Notes under the pieces: generated by a model
Told to the model about the DNA's origin: nothing
What the model saw: only the letters and a program-made list of their open reading frames with translations
The model's database searches: none
Translations under genes and position numbers: made by a program
Shown here: one piece after another, positions 1-6,088 of the stretch
How the letters are laid out: each line of letters opens with the position of its first letter
Position numbering within the stretch: position 1 is the first letter of the stretch
Origin: an uncultured Bacteroidales bacterium
Lineage (GTDB): Bacteria > Bacteroidota > Bacteroidia > Bacteroidales > UBA4417
Direction: 5' to 3'
DNA length: 6,103 nucleotides
NCBI GenBank assembly: GCA_903917425.1
Contig: CAIXAQ010000029.1
Span: forward strand, 1 to 6,103

Positions 1-56
1 TAGCCAAACAGGAACATAAGGAGAAACAGACCTGATGAGATTATATATTTTTTCAT
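1..56 (-). CDS. 5' end of an exported protein, cut by the window edge
   Basis: An ATG at 56-54 opens 18 codons reading MKKYIISSGLFLLMFLFG, after which the window ends with TA of the next codon (Tyr, or less likely a stop). A lysine pair followed by an unbroken hydrophobic stretch is a classic signal peptide, so the product is probably exported or a lipoprotein; the cleavage region lies outside the window and cannot be judged. It starts 46 bp after the stop of the outer-membrane barrel gene on the same strand, so the two could be co-transcribed. The leader is A/T-rich (AAAGTTAAAAGTTAG) with no Shine-Dalgarno sequence, normal for Bacteroidota. The function cannot be inferred. Confidence 0.6.
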   Translation of the reverse strand, partial: MKKYIISSGLFLLMFLFG

Positions 57-102
57 GGCGACTAACTTTTAACTTTATTAAATGTATGATGTTTCCGGAT
101 TG

Positions 103-978
103 TTAAAGAAAATAAACAAGACCAGCCGTGACCGTGATATCGTTGCTTATACCGGCGCCGGCATTGAGTAGAATATGGTTGGAGAACTTCCATCCGAGAT
201 TTATATTCCCGTTGATGAAGGTTTTATTTTTCATGCTTGTTTCGATAGTATCTTCATAGATCTTCCCATTCTCAGGGTTAGTGCGTGCAATTTCGTACTT
301 ATGCATATTATATAAAAAGTAAAAACCGGGGCCTGCTGATACACTAAAATTATTTATGTTGAAAGCAGCAAGAAGGTCGATCCGGGAATAGGATTCTTTG
401 AACTTACTCTCCCTGCTTTCATCCATGGTTGGCACTTCAGGAAAGATATTATCCTGTATTTCATCAGTGGTGCCGGATGAATATAAAGTCTGGGTATAAA
501 GTTTTAACTTCCATTTTTCATCTAGCAAGTAGCTGAAATTTAAACCTATTCCGAAGGTTGGGGAGAAGTTCTCAGAATTAATTTCTTGTTCGGTGGTATT
601 AATCGCTGTATTAACTATAAAGTTCGCTCTTTTCACAAGGCCTAACACCAGCTGGCAATCAATATTCCAGGGACTACCGGGGGTTTTAAGCAATACCATT
701 CCGGCAGTCAGATTCAGATCATGCAATTTCTCTTTGTAGCTTATAAAAGAGTTCAGGGTATCGATCTGATCCTGGTCAAGTTCTGTGATTCCATAGTCCA
801 TTCCATCCCACACCGAATGTTTGGTCATAGAAAGTAGTTTCAGATCGGAATCAAGGTACGAGTAGTTCATACAAAAGAAGAACCGCTTTGCTTTATTATC
901 CGGAGCCGGAATGTTACTTTGCGGACTGGCGGCAAGGTACAACACGATTAAAAGCAGCAACAGGGATAGCTTTTTCAT
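103..978 (-). CDS. Outer-membrane beta-barrel protein, function unknown
   Basis: The 291-residue product starts with a signal peptide (MKKLSLLLLLIVLYLAAS, cleavage probably near residues 17-21). The rest has alternating polar/hydrophobic strands typical of a small outer-membrane barrel: GMVLLKT, IDCQLVLGLV, TFGIGLNFSYLL, WKLKLYTQTLYS, SRIDLLAAFNI, FSVSAGPGFYFLY, FINGNINLGWKF and HILLNAGAGI. It ends TAGLVYFL, with aromatic and hydrophobic residues near the C-terminus as in barrels recognised by the BAM machinery. Regions around residues 45-85 and 125-138 are acidic and polar and would be loops or turns. It resembles the generic porin-family/OmpW-like size class, but no specific family motif is recognised. 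Translation starts behind a run of nine A residues (983-991 on the opposite strand), an A-rich leader rather than a Shine-Dalgarno site. It lies 123 bp after the transporter pseudogene and 46 bp before another exported-protein gene. A structural or transport role is an inference. Confidence 0.75.
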   Translation of the reverse strand: MKKLSLLLLLIVLYLAASPQSNIPAPDNKAKRFFFCMNYSYLDSDLKLLSMTKHSVWDGMDYGITELDQDQIDTLNSFISYKEKLHDLNLTAGMVLLKTPGSPWNIDCQLVLGLVKRANFIVNTAINTTEQEINSENFSPTFGIGLNFSYLLDEKWKLKLYTQTLYSSGTTDEIQDNIFPEVPTMDESRESKFKESYSRIDLLAAFNINNFSVSAGPGFYFLYNMHKYEIARTNPENGKIYEDTIETSMKNKTFINGNINLGWKFSNHILLNAGAGISNDITVTAGLVYFL

Positions 979-1101
979 ATTATTTTTTTTTAAGAAACAT
1001 TTATACTTTCAGTTTTTTAGATGCGGAAAAAGTGTTTCAATAAGACAATTCGGATGATATTCAGATAGCTTCAAAGTGGGTACTCAGGCATACGATTTGT
1101 T

Positions 1102-1389
1102 TTATACCAAAGGAATATGTTTGTCAGACCGGTTTTCTACCTCAACTATTGATTCAACCAGGAAAGCGAAAGTTGAAAATGGAATCATTGGTTGAATATT
1201 CAACACATTTCGCAGCCTGGAATATGGCCCATAGTTAAAGCTGGTATCGTTCTGAAATGGAAAACTCATGATGTTCGACAGTAGATTATGGGTAGTTTTT
1301 GCCATTTTTTCCGCTCATTTCCGGGCAAAAAGAGTGGAAGAAACGAGTCCGGAGGAAAGGCCGATAATTACGTTCAGGGGTCTGATCAT
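1102..1389 (-). pseudogene. Remnant of a 'neuromedin U'/transporter-type outer-membrane protein with in-frame TGA
   Basis: From ATG 1389-1387 the frame reads a signal peptide, MIRPLNVIIGL then SSGLVSSTLFA, followed by RK and an in-frame TGA at 1317-1315. It continues in the same frame as AEKMAKTTHN, then FPFQND, NYGP, NVLNIQPMIPFS, stopping at TAA 1104-1102. The order (E..AK..QN, PFQNN..FG.GP, R..NVLNIQPVIPF) is the conserved N-terminal signature of the bacterial outer-membrane proteins usually annotated as 'neuromedin U' or transporter, which from memory are several hundred residues long. Here about 95 codons remain. After IPFS the similarity fades (only a weak IPLV at the end), so most of the barrel is missing. 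The signal peptide and signature being in one frame, separated only by TGA, indicates a nonsense mutation plus loss of the 3' part. The ATG lies 5 bp after the FISUMP stop, so it was probably translated with that gene. An alternative is a live 67-residue ORF from ATG 1305, but that would lack an export signal. Confidence 0.75.
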
Positions 1390-1394
1390 TTTCC

Positions 1395-2708
1395 CTAGTC
1401 ATTTTTTACGCATCGTACCGAAAACCCATGACCTGGCATGGTTGTAAATCGGTAGCTGCCGTTATCGTTAAAATGTAGGCTGCGATACCAGGGCAAGGTG
1501 TCGGATTTGGAAGCGGACCAGAAAACTGCATAGCTGGCAATACTCCGAAAACTTCCATGGGTATTGAGGTAGCCTCCTGGCAATGCTGTGAATCCGCTGG
1601 AATTGCTTCCAGTGCCATTGCCGAACCAGTTAATGGAAGATTTTAGTTTTATTCCAACCTCGCCTGAGTTACGCCAATAGAGAGAATCAGCTTTTGTTTG
1701 ACCCATCCCCAGGTTCATCTCAAGGTTTTTCCATTCATTATCATCAGGCAAATGCCAGCCAGTGGGACAACCTCCCTGCTCAGTAAACATCGTAAGTTCT
1801 TTTTGGCCACCCTTATTCATTGCAGCCGGCCAGTTATAGAGTACACCGTACAATTTATAATTCACCGATTTTTTAGCATTATTCACAATACTGTCCTCAT
1901 AATCATACACATAATAATACTTCAATGAATCCGAATCCTTCGAGGATACACTTACCGATGGCAGCCACGCCAGGTTCTCGGCCATCCATGTTTGGGTCCC
2001 GATTTTTACAATGGCATAACTCTTTCCATCTGGATCGATACATGGAGCAAACTCAACCTCATAGTTTTTTGATAAGGTTGGCGAATCGGTGATGATTGTA
2101 ATATGAACTCCTCCACGGCATCTGTAAAGGATGATATCTCCATTGGTATATCCAAGGGTGTAGAGGTTCATTTTCTTTAATAAGGGGATCTTGTTATCTG
2201 GCGAATGTCCTTTAAACCGGATCATGTTTTCGGTACCGGATGATTCTGAACACATGATTTTGAAACCCTCTGTTCCCTGGTCTGATGTGACGCTAATCGT
2301 ATATATACCTGCCTTCGACAAGGAGAGTTCAAATTTGCTGGAGCCTGGTTGAACCAAAGCCTGAGTTCTGGCTACCGACTGACCGGTTAGTGTATATACT
2401 TCCAGCGTCAAAGTTTGTGCTTTCAGTACGTCGGCGACAAATGTGGTTTTGCCAGGGAAAGGATTTGGATAAACAGTCCCCTGGTGGATCATCTCTGTAT
2501 TTGAAGTAATCCCTGTTCCGGAATTAAAGGCAAGTATCAATGTATCATTTCCGGGAAGGGTTACATTCTCATTGGTTCTGAGGTTTGTTGCTTTTACACT
2601 ATCAACCTTATAAGCTGCACCGGAGGCTGTAAATGTTATTTTTAGATTCTGTCCGCAAAGGATCATTGAACTCAGCATTACAATGGCCAAAATGATTGAT
2701 TTTGACAT
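1395..2708 (-). CDS. Secreted FISUMP-domain protein with internal T9SS-type sorting module
   Basis: The 437-residue product has a signal peptide (MSKSIILAIVMLSSMILCGQ; MILC is not a good lipobox, so signal peptidase I is more likely). Residues 22-66 match the short module common before FISUMP domains (LKITFTASG, VDSVKATNL, NDTLIL). Residues 78-152 look like a type IX secretion C-terminal sorting/carbohydrate-adhesion fold (VYPNPFPGKTTF, LEVYTLTGQ, ELSLSKAGIYTISV), here internal rather than terminal. Residues 224-435 form the Fibrobacter succinogenes major paralogous (FISUMP) domain: DPDGKSYAIVKIGTQTWMAE, LYGVLYNWPAA, GCPTGWHLPDDNEWKNLE, GFTALPGGY, FWSAS and the terminal FSVRCVKND. Such proteins are secreted or surface-attached and their molecular role is unsettled; adhesion or substrate binding is an inference. 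The start 63 bp after the hydrolase stop suggests co-transcription, since no TAnnTTTG box is visible in that gap. It has no membrane segment after the signal. Confidence 0.92.
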   Translation of the reverse strand: MSKSIILAIVMLSSMILCGQNLKITFTASGAAYKVDSVKATNLRTNENVTLPGNDTLILAFNSGTGITSNTEMIHQGTVYPNPFPGKTTFVADVLKAQTLTLEVYTLTGQSVARTQALVQPGSSKFELSLSKAGIYTISVTSDQGTEGFKIMCSESSGTENMIRFKGHSPDNKIPLLKKMNLYTLGYTNGDIILYRCRGGVHITIITDSPTLSKNYEVEFAPCIDPDGKSYAIVKIGTQTWMAENLAWLPSVSVSSKDSDSLKYYYVYDYEDSIVNNAKKSVNYKLYGVLYNWPAAMNKGGQKELTMFTEQGGCPTGWHLPDDNEWKNLEMNLGMGQTKADSLYWRNSGEVGIKLKSSINWFGNGTGSNSSGFTALPGGYLNTHGSFRSIASYAVFWSASKSDTLPWYRSLHFNDNGSYRFTTMPGHGFSVRCVKND

Positions 2709-2771
2709 ATATAGAAGGATTAAAACATGGATTGTTCATAAACATTGTAAAGCTCACTGTCAAAACTGGAA

Positions 2772-4214
2772 TCAGTATCCATCTTCCCGGTAATTAACTT
2801 CATGAGTGATTGGATCTATGGCAGGAACCTCCTCCGTAGTTATAATCTGGGCAAATGGATCCATGAGTTTTTCATTTTGAAGAACGGGATCATCCCATTT
2901 CCAATATTTTGATGTGTTTAAAGGGCGTAACGTGCTAACAGGCATAAATGCGAAAGCAGAAACAACGGCACGTCGCTGCCTGATTTTAGTAGCTGACACA
3001 TTAATCACCATCAGGTCGGAAGCAAATGTAATTTCTCCAACCGGATAGTGATTGCGGACACTTTGCATGGCAGAAGCGATGGTATCGTCCTGAGCCTGAA
3101 AATGGGTGGCTACTGCCAGTCTTGGTGGAGGATTCATCTGGCTTAGGAGGTACCCGAAAGCTCCCTGGGGGGTGTGTGAACTGTTTTGAACCTGCAATGC
3201 ATAATTATAGGCAACTTTAAAATTCGGGTCATCGGGTGTCATTCCTGAATTTTTTAGTGCCCAATCATTTGCCGGCATAACCATTTCATGGATCAGCACA
3301 TCCACTCCTCCTGCCTGGGTGATCATATCATAATTGGGTTTTGTGTCACCGCTAAAGATCATGGATAAGCCATTCCATTCAAGTTTATAACTTACCGATC
3401 CTCTCCTGCAATGTATAGCTGGGAAATGTGTTATTTTAACCCCGGTAGTCGGATTGTTATAGGCAACGTTATCCCCCTCGGTTTTTCCGGATAGATTCCA
3501 GTCCAGTTCAATAGGGAATATGGCGTAGCCATCATCGGGATCATCATCGGAAACCTGTACTGGCTTATCACGTAAACCCCAGTTTGTTTTAATTTGTTCA
3601 GGAAGGGGATTGCCTGCATAACTGGTTGACCCAAAGCTGAAACTTTCTGTATGCCAGCGGTTCATTTCCCTGAATCTCTCACAGAATGTACGTGTTCCGT
3701 CCTCATAAGGACCCCTGGGTTTCCCCTCCGGATCATGGTAGATGAAATCGGATTTGGTGGGTCCCCAGATATAAAGCGGGGATTTGCGGTCCTGAGAGGG
3801 TCCGAAACAGTAAATGTGAGTCAAATCGCTTGAATGGTCGCCATGCAGATGAGTAATAAATATTTTATTCATCTTACTCATCGGTATTCCCATGGCAGCG
3901 TATTTTGCAAACACACCAGTTCCGCACTCGAACATAAAATGATCACCACTTCCAACCTCCACAAAAATACTGTTGCATTCCTGCGACAACCTCGCAATAC
4001 AGGAGGTTCCCAGGAAAGTTATCCGCATTTCATTTGCATCCAGCGTTTCACCAAGTGGAAAAACAGGCAATGCATCAAAAAGGGAATTTTTTTGTGATGG
4101 ATCCGATTCTTTTGGTTCGTTTGAACTGCCAAAGCCGCTGAGCGGACTAGCCAACAGTAGTCCTCCCATAGAGGCTCCGGAAAGCTTTAGTATTTCTCTT
4201 CGCGTCATCTTCAT
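2772..4214 (-). CDS. Tat-exported MBL-fold metallohydrolase (RNase Z/arylsulfatase-like type)
   Basis: The 480-residue product begins with a twin-arginine signal (TRREILKLSG at residues 4-13, then a hydrophobic stretch to about residue 30), so it should be exported folded, with metal bound. Metal ligands are visible: THLHGDH at 121-127 (HxHxDH), His268 in PAIHCRRGSVSYKLEW, Asp290 in IFSGDTKPN, and His371 in VATHF. SSHTPQGA around His347, followed about 20 residues on by THF, is the layout of RNase Z-like and arylsulfatase-like MBL enzymes, so a hydrolytic role on an ester-type substrate in the periplasm is likely; the substrate is unknown. Databases often name related Tat-type proteins after GntH of guanitoxin biosynthesis; that name should not be taken as function, as no other guanitoxin genes are here. 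About 65 residues follow the SDLMVI strand as a C-terminal extension. The ATG at 4214 is used; Met3 (4208) is an alternative that keeps the Arg pair. No Shine-Dalgarno sequence is seen. Confidence 0.9.
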   Translation of the reverse strand: MKMTRREILKLSGASMGGLLLASPLSGFGSSNEPKESDPSQKNSLFDALPVFPLGETLDANEMRITFLGTSCIARLSQECNSIFVEVGSGDHFMFECGTGVFAKYAAMGIPMSKMNKIFITHLHGDHSSDLTHIYCFGPSQDRKSPLYIWGPTKSDFIYHDPEGKPRGPYEDGTRTFCERFREMNRWHTESFSFGSTSYAGNPLPEQIKTNWGLRDKPVQVSDDDPDDGYAIFPIELDWNLSGKTEGDNVAYNNPTTGVKITHFPAIHCRRGSVSYKLEWNGLSMIFSGDTKPNYDMITQAGGVDVLIHEMVMPANDWALKNSGMTPDDPNFKVAYNYALQVQNSSHTPQGAFGYLLSQMNPPPRLAVATHFQAQDDTIASAMQSVRNHYPVGEITFASDLMVINVSATKIRQRRAVVSAFAFMPVSTLRPLNTSKYWKWDDPVLQNEKLMDPFAQIITTEEVPAIDPITHEVNYREDGY

Positions 4215-4267
4215 AGTATATTGAATTTCAGATAGAATTGCTACTTAATAATTCACCTTCTCAAAAT

Positions 4268-4275
4268 CAAAGCTA
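4268..4275 (-). promoter_or_regulatory. Putative Bacteroidota -7 promoter box for the hydrolase gene
   Basis: On the minus strand the sequence is TAGCTTTG, an exact match to the Bacteroidota primary-sigma -7 element TAnnTTTG. It would start transcription near 4261, giving a leader of roughly 45 nt before the hydrolase ATG. No TTG or TTTG sits at the usual distance of about 19 bp upstream, so the promoter may be weak or activator-dependent. The tandem repeat lies about 100 bp upstream. Confidence 0.45.
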
Positions 4276-4375
4276 TAGATATCCCTGCGAGCCGGAGTGT
4301 ACCCTTTTGTGATGGACTAAATCACCAGCCTTGTTTTTATTTGATTGGAGGCCAACAAAAATCGAAATTGGAATG

Positions 4376-4411
4376 ACAAGAAGTTGGATAGATACAAGAA
4401 GTTGGATAGAT
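4376..4411. repeat. Perfect 18-bp tandem duplication
   Basis: The unit ACAAGAAGTTGGATAGAT occurs at 4376-4393 and again, without mismatch or spacer, at 4394-4411. It is in non-coding DNA about 160 bp upstream of the hydrolase ATG and about 100 bp upstream of its putative -7 box. Two adjacent direct repeats are a layout that AraC-family regulators can bind, and such a regulator is encoded next door, but a recent replication-slippage duplication is equally possible. No third copy was noticed elsewhere in the window. Confidence 0.9.
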
Positions 4412-4497
4412 AATTAGAGTATTTTCTTCAGCATTTTATCAAATTTATAATTAGAATCAGAAATGAGCTAATTAAAGGTACTAATGTTTGTATGGTT

Positions 4498-4516
4498 TTT
4501 GTAAAATCGTTACAAA
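4498..4516. repeat. Short inverted repeat 20 bp after the regulator stop
   Basis: TTTGTAA and TTACAAA flank a 5-base loop. On the minus-strand transcript this forms a 7-bp, almost all A-U stem shortly after the regulator's stop codon. It is not followed by a U-run on that strand, so it is a poor intrinsic terminator. It could be a weak 3' end stem, an operator-like palindrome, or chance in AT-rich DNA. Confidence 0.35.
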
Positions 4517-4536
4517 GACATGATATCCGAAAAATA

Positions 4537-5721
4537 TTATACTGTGTACTGATTAACAAAAGTACCCGGTGATATTCCTTCAGCTTTTTTAAAAGCGATA
4601 AAAAAAGTATTGCGGTTAGAAAAACCAGAAAGCAATCCAATCGCTTCCAGTGTCAAATCTGAAGCTTTACCTTCTTTTATAAGGGTTTTTGCATGGTTTA
4701 TACGCCAAATATTCCGGTAATCAATAAAGGACTGTTTTTTTTCTTCTCTGAAATAATAGGCAAGATGATGGGTAGGAATATGGACAAGAACTGAAAACTG
4801 TGCCAGGTTGAAATCGGGTTGAAGATAGGGCTGAAATTGCTTCATGCAGGAATCTGCTTTCTGATTGATATCCAGGAGATAACCGGATTCGAAATGATTT
4901 GTGCTTTTTCTTGGCATCCCGGGAAACGTATCCAGTCCCGATTCTTTGGGTTTCAATGTTGCTGTTGATTCAGGGAAACGAGGTAACCCATATAAAGTAT
5001 CAGGAAAAAAGAATGGCGAAATTAACAATCCCATCAATCCAGCCGCTGACAAGATTTGCAATACATTAAGGGTAGCAAATACGGAAATGGGTTTAAGCAT
5101 AAGCAGAAAATGGCAGACAATCATCATGGAGTTGAATATTAAAAAAACAGAAAGCCATTTAGTCATAAAATGCTGGTGGGAGAAAACAAATAACTCCCTT
5201 TTGCTTATTAAATACCGGATAAATAATGTTACAGACCAGAAGGTATACCCTAAAAGAATCAACGGCCGGCTCAGGTAAACGACATGAACAGAAAATATAT
5301 CTGATAGAACTGTAAATTTGTACTGCTGTAAAAACGAAATATCTTTCACGATTTCTCTGGCAATCTCAACTTTAGACGCAAAAGAGGAAAACAAGTAAGG
5401 CAGGACTGCAACAAAATAAATTACCATTGGCAGAAAATGCCACAAATCCTTTTTTTTAAGATGGTAATCATCTGTTAATACACTCCGGATATACCAATAC
5501 AACATTGGACCAGCAAGATAGAACAGGAAGCCGAAATGACCCGGAATAATACTAACCAGAAAAACAGATTTTGAATAAAGCAAAACATACTGTGAAAAGC
5601 TATACATGCTTATCAGAAAAAAGAAAAGACTGAGGTAAATGGAAGATTTATAATTTCTTGCATTGAAATAGAGGAGAATTGCTGATAAAATTAATCCTAA
5701 AAGGGACAAAGACAGAAGCAT
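4537..5721 (-). CDS. Membrane-anchored AraC-family transcriptional regulator (7 TM segments + HTH)
   Basis: The 394-residue product has two halves. Residues 1-240 hold about seven hydrophobic segments (roughly 1-20, 27-49, 52-79, 93-113, 148-171, 186-209, 214-239). After a polar linker (about 241-283), residues 285-394 form an AraC-type DNA-binding domain with two helix-turn-helices: FNLAQFSVLVHIPTHHLAYY around 304-323, and LTLEAIGLLSGFSNRNTFF around 356-374, followed by FKKAEGISPGTFV, the family's C-terminal signature. This 7TM-HTH design is common in Bacteroidota and places a regulator in the inner membrane, presumably sensing an envelope or extracellular signal. The ligand is unknown. The ATG at 5721 is supported by AGGAAG just upstream and a promoter ending about 20 bp before it. 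It is followed by 322 bp of non-coding DNA and then the hydrolase gene on the same strand, and diverges from the small plus-strand ORF. Control of the adjacent envelope genes is an inference. Confidence 0.92.
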   Translation of the reverse strand: MLLSLSLLGLILSAILLYFNARNYKSSIYLSLFFFLISMYSFSQYVLLYSKSVFLVSIIPGHFGFLFYLAGPMLYWYIRSVLTDDYHLKKKDLWHFLPMVIYFVAVLPYLFSSFASKVEIAREIVKDISFLQQYKFTVLSDIFSVHVVYLSRPLILLGYTFWSVTLFIRYLISKRELFVFSHQHFMTKWLSVFLIFNSMMIVCHFLLMLKPISVFATLNVLQILSAAGLMGLLISPFFFPDTLYGLPRFPESTATLKPKESGLDTFPGMPRKSTNHFESGYLLDINQKADSCMKQFQPYLQPDFNLAQFSVLVHIPTHHLAYYFREEKKQSFIDYRNIWRINHAKTLIKEGKASDLTLEAIGLLSGFSNRNTFFIAFKKAEGISPGTFVNQYTV

Positions 5722-5723
5722 AA

Positions 5724-5729
5724 CTTCCT
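5724..5729 (-). promoter_or_regulatory. Shine-Dalgarno-like AGGAAG before the regulator start
   Basis: On the minus strand, AGGAAG lies two bases before the ATG at 5721. The spacing is tighter than ideal, but it supports this start over later Met codons, because the first hydrophobic segment begins immediately after it. Confidence 0.35.
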
Positions 5730-5740
5730 GATTTTATAAA

Positions 5741-5770
5741 CAAAGCTACCAATTTTATCTGAATGTACAA
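5741..5770 (-). promoter_or_regulatory. Bacteroidota-type promoter for the regulator gene
   Basis: The minus strand reads TTG (5770-5768), 19 bases, then TAGCTTTG (5748-5741). This fits the Bacteroidota consensus of TTG/TTTG at -33 and TAnnTTTG at -7 with about 19 bp spacing. Transcription would begin near 5734, leaving a very short leader of about a dozen bases before the ATG at 5721. The same TAGCTTTG octamer recurs before the hydrolase gene. Confidence 0.7.
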
Positions 5771-5870
5771 GTGGTGCCTATTGTATGCCAAAATAATACT
5801 TTGACTTATCTGTAGCCCGCTAATCCATAAAACAGGCTGAGGAGAACCCGAAAAAACAGTGGCCATTATA

Positions 5871-5877
5871 AAGGAGG
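5871..5877 (+). promoter_or_regulatory. AAGGAGG Shine-Dalgarno-like sequence, oddly placed
   Basis: The sequence is an excellent match to the anti-Shine-Dalgarno complement, but the nearest in-frame ATG (5897) is 19 bases downstream. The codon nearest to it in frame is ATA (5879), not a standard start. It may be coincidental, since Bacteroidota rely little on this signal. Confidence 0.25.
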
Positions 5878-5896
5878 CATATTCAATTTCTTTGAT

Positions 5897-6088
5897 ATGC
5901 TTGAAGCCCAGACCATACTTCAGCAGGCAAAAGACCAGTTGGCAGAAATTGTTAAACAGACAAAAAGAAAAAATAGTATGTCGGGTAATTATCTTAAAAC
6001 AATCATAATAAATTATCTTAAATCTAAACAAAGAGAAGATGTAAGTAAAGAAGCTGTTAATAAATTAATAGCTGACTTAGAATTTTAA
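5897..6088 (+). CDS. Small helical hypothetical protein, 63 residues
   Basis: ATG 5897 to TAA 6086-6088 encodes 63 residues that I do not recognise. The product is charged and probably almost entirely alpha-helical: EAQTILQQAKDQLAEIVKQT looks like an amphipathic or coiled-coil helix, then a basic turn (KRKN), a second helix (YLKTIIINYLKSKQ) and a third (SKEAVNKLIADLEF). There is no signal peptide, membrane span or cysteine. It is the only plus-strand gene candidate, diverging from the regulator. The second half is noticeably more AT-rich than the other genes. A strong AAGGAGG at 5871-5877 is 19 bases before the ATG, too far for normal use; the frame is open upstream to 5831 with no ATG, GTG or TTG in frame between, so either this ATG is used without it or the ORF is the tail of a longer, broken gene. 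The regular helix pattern favours real coding sequence. Confidence 0.5.
   Translation: MLEAQTILQQAKDQLAEIVKQTKRKNSMSGNYLKTIIINYLKSKQREDVSKEAVNKLIADLEF

Larger units (their letters stand above)
4215..4536. other. Non-coding stretch between regulator and hydrolase genes
   Basis: The 322 bp between the regulator stop and the hydrolase start contain no credible gene on either strand. They hold a 7-bp inverted repeat near the regulator stop (4498-4516), a perfect 18-bp tandem duplication (4376-4411) and a TAGCTTTG promoter box (4268-4275). It is strongly AT-rich on the regulator side. This is the obvious control region for the hydrolase and FISUMP genes. Confidence 0.7.

Noticed and set aside
1315..1317. 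TGA in the transporter remnant as a recoded (read-through or selenocysteine) codon
   Set aside because: No SECIS-like hairpin was recognised, the family has no selenocysteine there, and the missing 3' part already makes the gene non-functional.
1406..1928. Short ORFs at 1406-1618 (-) and 1698-1928 (+) within the FISUMP gene
   Set aside because: The FISUMP domain motifs are continuous across this region in the main frame, and the alternative products have no family features.
3431..3634. Minus-strand 67-codon ORF inside the hydrolase gene
   Set aside because: It is an overlapping alternative frame on the same strand, within the conserved hydrolase coding sequence.
3651..4224. Three plus-strand ORFs of 60-87 codons opposite the hydrolase N-terminus
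   Set aside because: They overlap each other and run antisense to the Tat signal and metal-binding region. They are shadows of a strongly supported gene.
4376..4411. Tandem repeat as a CRISPR array
   Set aside because: There are only two copies, they directly abut with no spacer, and no cas gene is present.
4498..4516. Inverted repeat as an intrinsic terminator of the regulator gene
   Set aside because: The stem is nearly all A-U and lacks a following U-run on the transcript strand, so it is listed only as an inverted repeat.
4428..4640. Minus-strand 70-codon hydrophobic ORF at the regulator's 3' end
   Set aside because: It overlaps the second helix-turn-helix in another frame. The hydrophobic look comes from AT-rich intergenic DNA and the frame shift.
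4901..5278. Plus-strand ORF of 125 codons
   Set aside because: It lies antisense inside the regulator gene, whose membrane and linker domains are clearly coding, and its translation has no recognisable motif.
5797..5803. TACTTTG as a -7 box for the small plus-strand ORF
   Set aside because: It is one base short of TAnnTTTG and has no TTG at the proper distance upstream.
5648..6031. Minus-strand ORF of 127 codons
   Set aside because: It overlaps the regulator's N-terminus in another frame and is antisense to the small plus-strand ORF. Its Phe/Ile/Cys-rich sequence shows no domain or coherent signal peptide and looks like a shadow.
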